Notes under the pieces: model-generated
The model's database searches: none
The model's input: the letters and a program-made list of their open reading frames with translations, nothing else
Told to the model about the DNA's origin: nothing
Program-made: the position numbers and the translations under genes
Shown here: piece after piece, positions 52,842 through 60,966 of the stretch
How positions within the stretch are numbered: the stretch's first letter is position 1
Layout: every line of letters begins with the position of its first letter
Source: UBA6059 sp040222235
Lineage (GTDB): Bacteria; Bacteroidota; Bacteroidia; Cytophagales; Cyclobacteriaceae
NCBI GenBank assembly: GCA_040222235.1
Contig: JAVKDO010000015.1
Location: forward strand, 37,752-101,751
Length of the DNA: 64,000 nucleotides
Direction: 5' to 3'

Positions 52842-53246
52842 ATGAGACGACAGCATATTCTACTTGTTTTCACTTTCGTAATGTTTGCCTGCAGTAGTGG
52901 GAAAACGCAGAGGCCTGAAAATGGATTAATCAGTGCAGATGAATTGAAATCCAGAATGGATAGCGGTTTGGATGGTATCTTAATTGACCTTCGTACACCA
53001 GACGAGGTAGCCAATGGTATCCTATCTGGTGCTCAAATCATTGACTTCAGAGCATCTGATTTCGAAGATCAAATCAATGCACTCGACAAAGACAAAAAAT
53101 ACTATGTCTATTGTCATGGTGGAGGAAGAAGTGCCAAGACAAAGACGTTGATGGAACAACTCGGCTTCCAATCAGTACTCGATTACGGAGGAGGATTTAG
53201 CGAGTGGAGCAGCTTGGGTTTGCCGCTCGTTGAGGCGCCCAAGTAG
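52842..53246 (+). CDS. Rhodanese-domain lipoprotein
   Basis: A 134-aa single-domain rhodanese with a lipoprotein signal (ILLVFTFVMFAC, Cys about residue 17). Core: GILIDLRTPDEVANGILSGA and the active-site loop YVYCHGGGRSAK with the catalytic Cys. Export suggests periplasmic sulfane-sulfur handling next to the YeeE/YedE transporter. It is the last gene of the sulfide operon and converges with the serine hydrolase gene, 2 bp away. Confidence 0.9.
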   Translation: MRRQHILLVFTFVMFACSSGKTQRPENGLISADELKSRMDSGLDGILIDLRTPDEVANGILSGAQIIDFRASDFEDQINALDKDKKYYVYCHGGGRSAKTKTLMEQLGFQSVLDYGGGFSEWSSLGLPLVEAPK

Positions 53247-53248
53247 CA

Positions 53249-54403
53249 TTACCCAGGGAGTCGACTATCCTCATATGCCTCGATGACCACCGACCCAAGC
53301 CAACCATTGCTATCCAGTGCAGAGTTGATAAAGATGATCACATCGGTATCATCAGGGAAATGTGCAATGATGGTCTGCAATTGTCGTTGGGGCTGATTAG
53401 AATACCACCAGGCGCCATCTTTCATGAAGTAACGACCATAAAGTCCGTCTCTTGTCTCAAACAATCCAGCCGTATTGCTGGTCATTTCCGTTCGGGTACC
53501 CTCATTGATGAATATATCGGTGTACCAAGCCGCCCGCCAGACTTCTGCAAGGTCTGCCACGCTGATGTGCCAACCATAAGCCGCTCCTACTTCTGTGAAG
53601 TCGACATTACTACCCGAACCTCCTCCGGTATCGGCTTTGTTGGCGTATGCCTTAATGGTATTACTGACACTGCTCGCTGTGAGGTCAGCCTCTAATTGCA
53701 GAGGATCAAAGAGCGTTTCTTTTACTACAGTCTCATAAGCAAGACCAGTGATGGCAGGAGTGTACTGTCCTTCCTGGTTATTCAATTGATCATTAAGAAC
53801 TGGAAGAATGACTCGGAATAAGGCGTGGTGATTATTGTTGTACAACTTGAGCCTTAACCCTTCAGCCCCGCTTTCCACAATCTGCTTAAGGCTATCATAT
53901 CGGTTGGCGTTGAAGCTGTTTGAGCCGTACTGATTGAACCCACCTCTTTGCGCTAGCAAATCCATAAAAGTCAAAGTTTCTATACCTGGGCCAAGTGTCC
54001 AGTCTACCGGAAAATAGGGTGCAACACTAGTGTTGGAAGAAATGTCATTTTCTTCAAGGATGCTTAAGGTAGTGAGGGTGGTTACCCATTTGCTTACACT
54101 TGCGATGTGCATTGGATATTCGGTGGACATGGCACGCTCCCCATCTGTAGTATTTCTGGCAAGACCGCCTGTCCCCTCAAAAGCGACTTCACCATCACGC
54201 AGTATCACATAAGCAAACCCCATGACCTTATCATTAAGCCTAGTGTCGAGTTGGATGGCCAGGGGATCACTGGGCGCTTCGGGAATTTCTTCTTCTATAG
54301 GCGGCTGAGAATCGGGTGCCACCGGCTCATCGTCTGTAGAACAAGCTAACAAAACAGTCAGAAAGAGGACTGCCCAGAGGTGAGCATAAATCTTGGTTAA
54401 CAT
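53249..54403 (-). CDS. Beta-lactamase-family serine hydrolase lipoprotein
   Basis: A 384-aa protein of the serine beta-lactamase/penicillin-binding-protein-like family, probably a D-aminopeptidase or esterase rather than a resistance enzyme. From the chosen start MLTKIYAHLWAVLFLTVLLAC it has a lipobox Cys at about 21. The SxxK motif is HIASVSKWVTTL. The tyrosine motif is less clear (QYGSNSFNA). The start at 54403 follows an A/G-rich ribosome-binding region; the frame extends 14 codons further upstream. Confidence 0.83.
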   Translation of the reverse strand: MLTKIYAHLWAVLFLTVLLACSTDDEPVAPDSQPPIEEEIPEAPSDPLAIQLDTRLNDKVMGFAYVILRDGEVAFEGTGGLARNTTDGERAMSTEYPMHIASVSKWVTTLTTLSILEENDISSNTSVAPYFPVDWTLGPGIETLTFMDLLAQRGGFNQYGSNSFNANRYDSLKQIVESGAEGLRLKLYNNNHHALFRVILPVLNDQLNNQEGQYTPAITGLAYETVVKETLFDPLQLEADLTASSVSNTIKAYANKADTGGGSGSNVDFTEVGAAYGWHISVADLAEVWRAAWYTDIFINEGTRTEMTSNTAGLFETRDGLYGRYFMKDGAWWYSNQPQRQLQTIIAHFPDDTDVIIFINSALDSNGWLGSVVIEAYEDSRLPG

Positions 54404-54478
54404 CTCTTTTTCTTTTTGAGCATGGCCTAAATATAGCTTGGACATTCGTTATTTTCGCGGCTGGAAAGGAGGGAATTT

Positions 54479-55276
54479 TTGAAAGACGAGTTTGCCCCAA
54501 TTATTAGAATCATAGAAGAGGAATATGAGATACCGCAATTGCAGCGAAAGCGACGAATTGCGGCCTTGTTGCCCTATGACTATGAACAGTCAGAGAAGGA
54601 GTATCCCGTACTTTATCTGCAAGACGGTCAAAACCTCTTTAATGAGCATGCGCCCTATGGTAATTGGGCTATTGACCAATCCTTGAAGGAACTGGCTGCT
54701 AGTGGATTGAGCGACATTATTGTGGTAACGATAGATCACGGCGGTGAAGAGCGGATTAGTGAATACTCTCCTTATTACCATCCACGATTTGGCAAGGGAA
54801 ACGGACAAGCCTATCTGGATTTCTTAAAGTTTACATTGAAGCCTTACGTCGATAAGACTTTTAGAGTGCTTCCCGATAGGGTCAATACAGGCATAGGCGG
54901 CAGCTCGCTGGGCGGATTGATTAGTATGTATGCTGGATTTCGAGAGCCGTCCATATTCGGTAAGATGATGATCTTCTCTCCCTCACTCTGGGTATCCCCA
55001 AAAATATACTACCATGCGAAGTGCTTTCATCCGGAGGAGGATACATCGCTCTATCTGTATGCCGGTGGTCGCGAAAGCCATTTTCATTTGCCCAATGTAG
55101 TTCGGATGAAGGCGGCACTACTCAAGCGTGGCTATGATTACAGTCGCCTAAAGTTTAAATTGAATATTAACCAAGAAGGTACACACAGCGAGTTCTTTTG
55201 GCAGAAGGAGTTTCCAAAAGCGCTCAAGTGGCTCTACTTCCAAGATAGAAAAGCAGATGAAGCTGAAGATAACTAA
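54479..55276 (+). CDS. Esterase (Fes/YbbA-type alpha/beta hydrolase)
   Basis: A 265-aa alpha/beta hydrolase of the putative esterase (enterochelin-esterase-like) family. Motifs: RRIAALLPYDYEQSEKEYPV, LYLQDGQNLFNEHAPYGNW, the nucleophile elbow GIGGSSLGGLISMYAGF and the late His in NQEGTHSEFFWQKEFP. It starts with TTG after a strong GGAGGG ribosome-binding site (54467-54474), and TATTTTCG upstream resembles a -7 element. No signal peptide, so it is cytoplasmic. Its last 20 bp overlap the aminopeptidase gene. Confidence 0.86.
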   Translation: MKDEFAPIIRIIEEEYEIPQLQRKRRIAALLPYDYEQSEKEYPVLYLQDGQNLFNEHAPYGNWAIDQSLKELAASGLSDIIVVTIDHGGEERISEYSPYYHPRFGKGNGQAYLDFLKFTLKPYVDKTFRVLPDRVNTGIGGSSLGGLISMYAGFREPSIFGKMMIFSPSLWVSPKIYYHAKCFHPEEDTSLYLYAGGRESHFHLPNVVRMKAALLKRGYDYSRLKFKLNINQEGTHSEFFWQKEFPKALKWLYFQDRKADEAEDN

Positions 55277-56732
55277 TGAAAACGTTGCGGCTGAAGTCGT
55301 ACTCATCCCATGTCGAAAGGGTGCTGTCAACTGGTCCGCCATTAATGAAAGAGTTGGGATCGATCTCAAGACTGACTTTGATGGAAGTTTCCAGACCGTG
55401 GAGCCTGTCCATTCACCTACCGGAAATACGCTATATCTGTTACTCGGACTTGGTGAGGAAAAAGACCAGCCTCAATTGAGTTTTTTAGGCAGATGGCTGG
55501 GACATACTTACCAGAAAAAACTTCATAATAGCCTCAATATTGAGGCGAGCCAGCTATCTGAATATGAGGTGACACAATTAGTGCATGGAATTAAGCTTGC
55601 TACGTACCAAGTGGGTCAGATGAAGTCAGAAGCACCCTCAACTGACGGCTTCTTCTCCAGCGATTTCACGATAGTGGTGGAAGGTCAGTCTGCATCACTT
55701 CTACAGGCATGCGAGGAAGCGATCATTACTGCGGACAGTCAAATGCGCATCATGCGGTTGGTCGACGCACCTGCCAATGTAAAGACACCAGAGTATCTAG
55801 CGCAGTGGGCGGTTGATTCTGGTAAGACTTACGGCTATCGTACGGAGGTGCTGCATCAATATCAATTGAAGGAAGAGGGCCTAAAGGCGCTTTTGGCCGT
55901 GGGTCAAGGAAGCCAGCATCCACCTTTAATGATCAAGATGGAATACAAGCCTGAAAATGTGACGGAAACTACTCCCACATTAGGTCTGGTAGGCAAGGGC
56001 ATCACTTTTGACACTGGCGGTTTGTCAATCAAGTCATCGACCAATCTGCACTACATGAAGAGTGATATGGGTGGGGCTGCAGCTGTGCTTGGTACTATGG
56101 AGTTAGCGGCGAGACTCAGGCTCAATGTCCACCTGATTGGCCTTGTGCCTAGTGCTGAGAATAGCGTGGACGCCCTCAGTGTCAAGCCTGGAGATGTCAT
56201 TGGCTCGTACAGCGGTAAGACTATTGAGATCATCGATACGGATGCGGAGGGTCGATTGATCCTGGCAGATGGATTGGCTTATATGCAGAAGAATTACAAT
56301 CCAGATACGATCATAGATGTGGCCACACTCACGGGAAGCAGTGTGATGACATTGGGTTATGCTGCTGGGGCGATGTTTACGCAACATGAGGACTTAGCCA
56401 AAGCGCTCACCGAGGCAGGTGGTCCGGTGAATGAGCGCGTATGGCAGCTACCACTATGGGATGACTACAAGGGAGATATTCATTCTGATATCGCTGATGT
56501 GCGTAACTTCAGTGGTAAACCAATCGCTGGAGCGATCACAGCAGCCAAATTTTTAGAAGCATTTTTATTGGATAATCCGCGCTGGGCGCATTTGGATATA
56601 GCAGGAGTGGCCTTTGGGGACTCCCCGTTTGCCAAAATGAAAACGGCCACTGGATTTGGGGTCAGACTATTGATTAACTATATTAAAATGCTTGATAAGG
56701 TTCGTAAGGACATCAACCATGGCGAAGGGTAA
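55257..56732 (+). CDS. pepA: Leucyl aminopeptidase (M17)
   Basis: A 491-aa cytosolic aminopeptidase with two metal ions. M17 signatures are all present: LGLVGKGITFDTGGLSIKSS, MKSDMGGAAAVLG and the hallmark NTDAEGRL equivalent IDTDAEGRLILADGLAY, then VATLTGSSVMTLG. The N-terminal domain (about 1-160) is more divergent. The last 14 codons lie inside a 48-bp tandem duplication whose second copy follows the stop, so the C terminus may have been altered. It overlaps the esterase gene by 20 bp and is probably co-transcribed with it. Confidence 0.9.
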   Translation: MKLKITNENVAAEVVLIPCRKGAVNWSAINERVGIDLKTDFDGSFQTVEPVHSPTGNTLYLLLGLGEEKDQPQLSFLGRWLGHTYQKKLHNSLNIEASQLSEYEVTQLVHGIKLATYQVGQMKSEAPSTDGFFSSDFTIVVEGQSASLLQACEEAIITADSQMRIMRLVDAPANVKTPEYLAQWAVDSGKTYGYRTEVLHQYQLKEEGLKALLAVGQGSQHPPLMIKMEYKPENVTETTPTLGLVGKGITFDTGGLSIKSSTNLHYMKSDMGGAAAVLGTMELAARLRLNVHLIGLVPSAENSVDALSVKPGDVIGSYSGKTIEIIDTDAEGRLILADGLAYMQKNYNPDTIIDVATLTGSSVMTLGYAAGAMFTQHEDLAKALTEAGGPVNERVWQLPLWDDYKGDIHSDIADVRNFSGKPIAGAITAAKFLEAFLLDNPRWAHLDIAGVAFGDSPFAKMKTATGFGVRLLINYIKMLDKVRKDINHGEG

Positions 56733-56783
56733 TAAATACTTGATAAGGTTCGTGAGGACACGAACCTGGGCGAAAAAGAGAAA
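56688..56783. repeat. Degenerate 48-bp tandem duplication at the pepA 3' end
   Basis: Copy 1 (56688-56735) begins atgcttgataaggttcgtaa and copy 2 (56736-56783) begins atacttgataaggttcgtga; the first 26 bases match except for two positions, and similarity then decays. Copy 1 contains the pepA stop codon; copy 2 is non-coding. Confidence 0.7.
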
Positions 56784-56956
56784 CTTAGGCGGAGGTGTTC
56801 AAGAAAACAGTAAAGTCTACGCACAAAGGACGTTTCATTTGAAATTAGCTATTTTTATATAAGTCATCTATACTTTTAGTCATCTAGATATTACCTAAAC
56901 ACTCTTACGCTCTGGATGAATAAATCACGAAAAGTTAAGCCCTAATCGACACACCA

Positions 56957-57157
56957 ATGACGACTATAACCATAAAAGACAATCAGCAAATCGATAAAAC
57001 AAGTTTTGATTCCTTAGAGGAGCTCGCTGAATATTTATTCGAATCATTTGATTTTGGTCAGTTGAAGCCTCTCGAAGAAAATGAATTATCACTGCATCAA
57101 AAAAAGCGAATGGTGGACGCGATAAAGACTCCTAAATCGGAAATGTTCAATATCTGA
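56957..57157 (+). CDS. Putative antitoxin of a type II toxin-antitoxin pair
   Basis: A 66-aa acidic protein (MTTITIKDNQQIDKTSFDSL ... ) with a short N-terminal beta segment and an acidic helix ending in a hydrophobic tail (KSEMFNI). It starts 224 bp after pepA and ends 2 bp before the RelE/ParE-like toxin gene. Size, charge and order fit an antitoxin, but I do not recognise its DNA-binding fold. Confidence 0.6.
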   Translation: MTTITIKDNQQIDKTSFDSLEELAEYLFESFDFGQLKPLEENELSLHQKKRMVDAIKTPKSEMFNI

Positions 57158-57159
57158 CC

Positions 57160-57399
57160 ATGGAAGTCTATGAGCTAGATAAGGAAGTAATTCTTTATTT
57201 GGAAAAGCGCGGACTGATCGCTCAATATAAGAAAGCTAAGACCTATCTGAAAAATACACATGCTACAGCCGTTCAGTTCAAGAAGAGAAAGCCCTATTCT
57301 GAAGGAAAGTATTATTTCCGCATCAATAGAAAATATAGGGCCATTGGGGTTTTTGATGGACAGGATTTCATTGTCATAGAAATAGATGACCATCAGTAG
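57160..57399 (+). CDS. RelE/ParE-like toxin
   Basis: A 79-aa basic protein with the RelE/ParE superfamily plan: an N-terminal helical part (LEKRGLIAQYKKAKTYLK) and a terminal beta sheet KYYFRINRKYRAIGVFDGQD with IVIEIDDHQ at the end. Members cleave mRNA on ribosomes or inhibit gyrase. It lies 2 bp after the acidic antitoxin gene. Which target it has cannot be decided. Confidence 0.68.
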   Translation: MEVYELDKEVILYLEKRGLIAQYKKAKTYLKNTHATAVQFKKRKPYSEGKYYFRINRKYRAIGVFDGQDFIVIEIDDHQ

Positions 57400-57480
57400 C
57401 CACATTCATTAGAAGGACTTTACCAGTAATAATTTTGATTTATATAAGACTCTACAATACCCCTGTTAAATTATAAGCTA

Positions 57481-58701
57481 ATGAGCAATCAACCACTAAA
57501 TATCCTCTGCATCAGCACCTATTTCAAGGGTGTTGATTTTATCAAGACGGTAAAGGAGGAAGGGCACAATGTCTATTTATTGACTAACCAGAAACTGGAG
57601 AACGATCCCTGGCCACATGGGCATCTCAATGAGATCATGTATGTGGAGATCGATGAACATGGTCTGTGGAATGACCAGCATGTGATTAATGGACTGGCCT
57701 ATAAAATGCGTTCGATCAAGTTTGATCGATTTATCGCGCTGGATGATTTTGATGTGGAGCATGTTGCTCACCTCAGGGAGTACTTCCGTATTCCAGGCAT
57801 GGGTGACACCACAGCCCGCTACTTCCGTGATAAACTGTCAATGCGACGAAAAGCTAAGGAGGCAAAGATCCCTGTTCCGGAGTTTGTGCCTTTGTTTAAT
57901 GATATAGACATCAATACCTACACCGATTGGGTGCCATCACCATGGCTGATTAAGCCACGCTCTGAGGCCTCTGCAACTGGCATCAAGAAGATCCATTCGA
58001 AGGACGAACTGTGGGCGCTTATTAATGAGCTAGGGGACGAGCGACATAAATATTTACTCGAGAAATTTACCCCCGGAGATGTCTATCATGTAGATGCATT
58101 GACGGTTGGGGGCAAGGTGGTTTTCTCAAGGGTGAGCCAGTATTTGGATACACCTTTTGAGGTGGCCCACGGCGGGGGAATCTTCCGTTCGCATACAGTG
58201 GCTTTTGATTCTCCTGATGACAAGCAGCTTAGAAAACTCAATGAGAAGGTAATGAAGTCGTTTGGTATGCAATACAGCGCCTCACACACTGAGTTCATCA
58301 AAGCCAAAGAAGATGGCAAATACTACTTCCTCGAGACCTCTTCGCGCGTAGGGGGTGCCAACCTAGCGGAAATGGTGGAAGCTTCCTCTGGTGTTAATCT
58401 TTGGAAAGAGTGGGCGAAGCTGGAGATCAGCACAGCATTGGATCTACCTTATTCCCTACCGGAAATCACAAAGGACTATGCAGGTATTGTTGTTTCGCTA
58501 AGCCGATATGAGCACCCTGATGATAGTTCTTTTACTGAGGCAGAGCTGGTCTGGCGCATGGAGAAGGAATGGCATATCGGCCTGATCGTAAAGGCTAACA
58601 AAAGAGAGCGAGTGCTGGAGTTGCTGGATGGGTATACCAAGAGAATCAGTGAAGAGTTTCATGCCAGCCTGCCTGCACCTGAGAAGTCCGCAGACCTATA
58701 A
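57481..58701 (+). CDS. ATP-grasp family ligase
   Basis: A 406-aa ATP-grasp enzyme that probably forms an amide or acyl-phosphate bond between a carboxylate and an amine. The N-terminal domain begins MSNQPLNILCISTYFKGVDF. The ATP-grasp core (about 110-310) contains RDKLSMRRKAKEAKIPVPEF, PWLIKPRSEASATGI, LLEKFTPGDVYHVDALTVGG and the metal-binding FIKAKEDGKYYFLETSSRVGG. The C-terminal domain is unrelated to biotin carboxylase. No biosynthetic neighbours indicate a product; long repeat-rich DNA follows. Confidence 0.87.
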   Translation: MSNQPLNILCISTYFKGVDFIKTVKEEGHNVYLLTNQKLENDPWPHGHLNEIMYVEIDEHGLWNDQHVINGLAYKMRSIKFDRFIALDDFDVEHVAHLREYFRIPGMGDTTARYFRDKLSMRRKAKEAKIPVPEFVPLFNDIDINTYTDWVPSPWLIKPRSEASATGIKKIHSKDELWALINELGDERHKYLLEKFTPGDVYHVDALTVGGKVVFSRVSQYLDTPFEVAHGGGIFRSHTVAFDSPDDKQLRKLNEKVMKSFGMQYSASHTEFIKAKEDGKYYFLETSSRVGGANLAEMVEASSGVNLWKEWAKLEISTALDLPYSLPEITKDYAGIVVSLSRYEHPDDSSFTEAELVWRMEKEWHIGLIVKANKRERVLELLDGYTKRISEEFHASLPAPEKSADL

Positions 58702-59420
58702 TAGAGGATAGATTCCCGATAGCTATCGGGATGAAAGTCATGCTGCAAGTATAAGATCCATAACGGGGTGACTGCAGGGGTGGGCTTTCGAGTAAAAATA
58801 ATGATGATGGCAATAACGACTACCGGAACCGTCATGCCGGAGGCATCTTATGCGTAGTGCAGATTATTGATGTGCAAAAAGTCTTGCTGGAAATATAAGA
58901 TCCCTACGGGATGACTGCAGTTGTGATTGGAAATGGCATTAGCACTTGATCTGACTACCACAGCTCGTCTTTGCGAACCTCCTAGGTCGGCTATCGGGAA
59001 GCTCAGGTGAAGCAATCTCATGCCTATCCTTATGTGTTATCTCATGACTAAAGAGGAGATTGCTTCGTCGTTCCTCCTCGCAAAGACGAACATGTCAGGT
59101 TCTGGTCAGCTTCCACAGCAAGAAACATCTATAGGGCTGACGAGGGGCACTTTCTTGAAAAAATACAATAAAGAGCCAGGCCTTGCTTAGGCGGAGCAGG
59201 GCGGAGGCAAGGCGAACCTACGGCGAAGGAACAGATACCAACAAATCTTAGATAAATACTAAAATTTGCTACTCCATTCATTGGTGTCTTTTATATCTTG
59301 CCATCGCAAAGCTTAATTTTCTGATAAGCTATTGCGCGAACCAGCTATCTAGTGATCATTTTCTGATCAAATCTTCATTGAACCATAAATCCATTGCAAT
59401 TTTCTGCTTTTTGAGTAGTA
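58702..59420. repeat. Repeat-rich non-coding region
   Basis: No gene is seen. Contents: a perfect 18-bp palindrome tcccgatagctatcggga (58714-58731); a pair of direct repeats, tgctgcaagtataagatcca (from 58741) and tgctggaaatataagatccc (from 58885), each followed by acgggrtgactgcag; a hairpin element at 58966-59088; and a G-rich inverted repeat gccttgc / gcaaggc (59180-59213). These resemble several unrelated intergenic repeat families of Bacteroidota stacked together. Confidence 0.65.
58966..59088. repeat. Inverted-repeat element with Bacteroidota-type ends
   Basis: Ends cgtctttgcga (58966-58976) and tcgcaaagacg (59078-59088) are perfect complements. An inner pair gaagcaatctc / gagattgcttc flanks a loop of about 35 nt. 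Sequences of the form TCTTTGCGAGGA...GAAGCAATCTC recur between genes in many Bacteroidota. No transposase is nearby, so it is a non-autonomous palindromic element. Confidence 0.6.
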
Positions 59421-59432
59421 TTGCTACTCGTT

Positions 59433-59912
59433 ATGCGATGGCTAGTCATACATACCAAACCACGTCACGAAAAAAAGGTGGCCGAGTCTCTTCAACGTAA
59501 AGGTTTTGAAGTGTATTTGCCTTTGAAAAAGGTAGTTCGCCAGTGGAGTGATCGCCGCAAGAAAGTGCAGGATACTCTTTTCAAATCCTACGTGTTTATA
59601 AAAGTAAGAGAGGCAGAGCAACATGAGGCTTTGATGACCTATGGTGTTGTGCGGTTTTTGTATTGGTGCGGTGCTCCTGCGGTAGTAAGGGATGCTGAGA
59701 TTGACGCAATCCGTGAGTTTTTAGGAGAGACGGAGTATATAGAAGAAGATAAGATTGAATTCCTTCCGGGAAGTGAAGTTGAGATTAAGTGGGGCTCCTT
59801 TAGAGGAGAGAAGGGAGAATGCCTGGCACGACAAGGAGATCATTTGATTCTGATGATTGAGTCGATGGGCCAGGTGATTAAGGCTGAGGTGCCGGTGCGT
59901 TATCTAGTTTAG
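59433..59912 (+). CDS. UpxY/NusG-like transcription antiterminator
   Basis: A 159-aa NusG-superfamily protein of the RfaH/UpxY/LoaP type, which promotes transcription through long polysaccharide operons. The NGN domain is clear from the chosen start MRWLVIHTKPRHEKKVAESL, with FEVYLPLKKVVRQWSDRRKK and FKSYVFIKVREAEQHEALMT. The KOW region (about 115-159) is WGSFRGEKGECLARQGDHLI. It is the first gene of the second polysaccharide locus, ahead of Wza and Wzc genes, so it most likely controls that operon in cis. The start at 59433 gives the usual N terminus; the frame begins four codons earlier. Confidence 0.88.
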   Translation: MRWLVIHTKPRHEKKVAESLQRKGFEVYLPLKKVVRQWSDRRKKVQDTLFKSYVFIKVREAEQHEALMTYGVVRFLYWCGAPAVVRDAEIDAIREFLGETEYIEEDKIEFLPGSEVEIKWGSFRGEKGECLARQGDHLILMIESMGQVIKAEVPVRYLV

Positions 59913-60018
59913 AGATGACAGATTAGAGTGGATAGTTATTAACTGTTCATTTCTTTATTTATTGAATATCAATGAGTTACGTTTTTTGAGGTGTGACTTA
60001 CGAGGCGGAGCTATAATT

Positions 60019-60046
60019 AATTGATAGTTGACAATTGATAACTGAC
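60019..60046. repeat. Two tandem 14-bp repeats
   Basis: AATTGATAGTTGAC (60019-60032) and AATTGATAACTGAC (60033-60046) in the short gap before the winged-helix gene. AATT starts a third incomplete copy. Confidence 0.6.
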
Positions 60047-60069
60047 AATTACCATAATTTGAGAATGAA

Positions 60070-60609
60070 GTGCTAGACACGCTCATTACGTCAAAGACGA
60101 GGGTAAAGCTGCTGGTCAAGTTCTTTCTGAATCCAAGTAGCCGGAGCTATCTACGTTCCTTGGCTAATGAGTTTGGGGAGAGTACAAACGCGATTCGGTT
60201 GGAGTTGAACAAGTTTGAAGAAGCGAACTTGCTGTGCTCGGATCTTGAGGGCAATCGAAAAATCTACCAAGCGAATAATCAACATCCCTTTTACAGTACC
60301 ATACATGATCTAGTGAGGAACTATTTGGGCATGGATACCTTGATAGAGCATATCGCCGAAAATCTGGGCAATGTCGAAGAGGTTTATCTAACTGGAGACT
60401 TATCAAAAGGTATCAATAGTGGCGTTATAGACCTTATTCTGATAGGTCTGGATATCAAACGTGATTATTTGGCATTGCTAGTCGAGAAGGCTGAGAAACT
60501 CGTCAAGCGTAAAGTGAAGTACACCTTATATAATCCATCTGAGTTTCGACAAAGTGCTCTGCAGCTTGATCAACAAGGGTTGTTTTTGTTATGGCAGCAA
60601 GACGCTTAA
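60070..60609 (+). CDS. Winged-helix protein with degenerate nucleotidyltransferase-like domain
   Basis: A 179-aa protein starting with GTG. Residues 1-75 form an ArsR/MarR-like winged helix (KTRVKLLVKFFLNPSSRSYL, LRSLANEFGESTNAIRLELN). Residues about 95-179 resemble a minimal nucleotidyltransferase fold in which the GS-x10-D-x-D motif is degenerate (VYLTGDLSKGINSGVIDLIL). Proteins of this plan are frequent at the start of Bacteroidota polysaccharide loci and probably act as regulators. It lies between the NusG-like gene and the DUF4258/YgiT pair. Confidence 0.75.
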   Translation: MLDTLITSKTRVKLLVKFFLNPSSRSYLRSLANEFGESTNAIRLELNKFEEANLLCSDLEGNRKIYQANNQHPFYSTIHDLVRNYLGMDTLIEHIAENLGNVEEVYLTGDLSKGINSGVIDLILIGLDIKRDYLALLVEKAEKLVKRKVKYTLYNPSEFRQSALQLDQQGLFLLWQQDA

Positions 60610-60683
60610 TTTTTCGGATAGTTGGGACATTCAGACACTCGGATGATTCCGACAATCCAGATAGTTCAGCAGTATAGCGTTCT

Positions 60684-60881
60684 TTGGAATTTACATTTAC
60701 CCAACATGCACTCCAACAGCTTTTCAAACGCTCTTTAAGTTTGGAACAGGTGAAGCAAGCAGTATCAGCAGGTAAAGTAATTGCTGACTATCCAAATGAT
60801 AAACCCTACCCCAGTAAATTGGCTTTGTTTAAAATGACAGACTCGCCTCTACACGTGGTATATGCGATAAATGATAAATGA
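60684..60881 (+). CDS. DUF4258 protein, N-terminal part, interrupted by a frameshift
   Basis: A 65-aa frame (TTG start) with the DUF4258 core: FTFTQHALQQLFKRSLSLEQ, VIADYPNDKPYPSKLALFKM and LHVVYAINDK. The frame stops inside a typical DUF4258 beta strand. In the +1 frame the text continues NEDEKEYIITTAYLPTGELW and ends at 60966, exactly overlapping the start of the downstream zinc-finger gene by 4 bp. Removing one A from the AAA at 60879-60881 would join them. DUF4258 proteins pair with YgiT/MqsA antitoxin-like proteins, as here, and may be toxins. Confidence 0.75.
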   Translation: MEFTFTQHALQQLFKRSLSLEQVKQAVSAGKVIADYPNDKPYPSKLALFKMTDSPLHVVYAINDK

Positions 60882-60966
60882 AGACGAAAAAGAGTATATT
60901 ATAACTACTGCTTACCTCCCGACTGGGGAATTATGGGAAAGCGATTATAAAACAATGAAAAAATGA
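60873..60966 (+). other. Out-of-frame C terminus of the DUF4258 gene
   Basis: In the +1 frame relative to 60684, this segment encodes NDNEDEKEYIITTAYLPTGE and ESDYKTMKK, the normal end of DUF4258 proteins, with a TGA at 60964-60966. This stop overlaps the ATG of the YgiT-like gene (60963) as ATGA, an arrangement expected for a coupled pair. Confidence 0.7.

Larger units (their letters stand above)
1397..58464. repeat. Dispersed 10-mer CCTACCGGAA (14 exact copies)
   Basis: Exact copies start at 5593, 17320, 25150, 40896, 55416 and 58455 on the forward strand, and as TTCCGGTAGG at 1397, 6894, 32985, 33858, 39516, 42822, 44079 and 46956. The base after the word is A or T in 13 of 14 cases. All lie within genes, in several reading frames. 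Near matches include 54004 and 58821 (first base changed) and 18947 and 26180 (last two bases changed). Confidence 0.8.

Noticed and set aside
56736..56783. Extension of PepA through the second copy of the duplication
   Set aside because: A stop codon in copy 1 ends the frame and copy 2 has no start or ribosome-binding site.
58702..59420. CRISPR-like spacing of direct repeats
   Set aside because: Only two copies of one degenerate repeat, no regular spacers and no cas genes.
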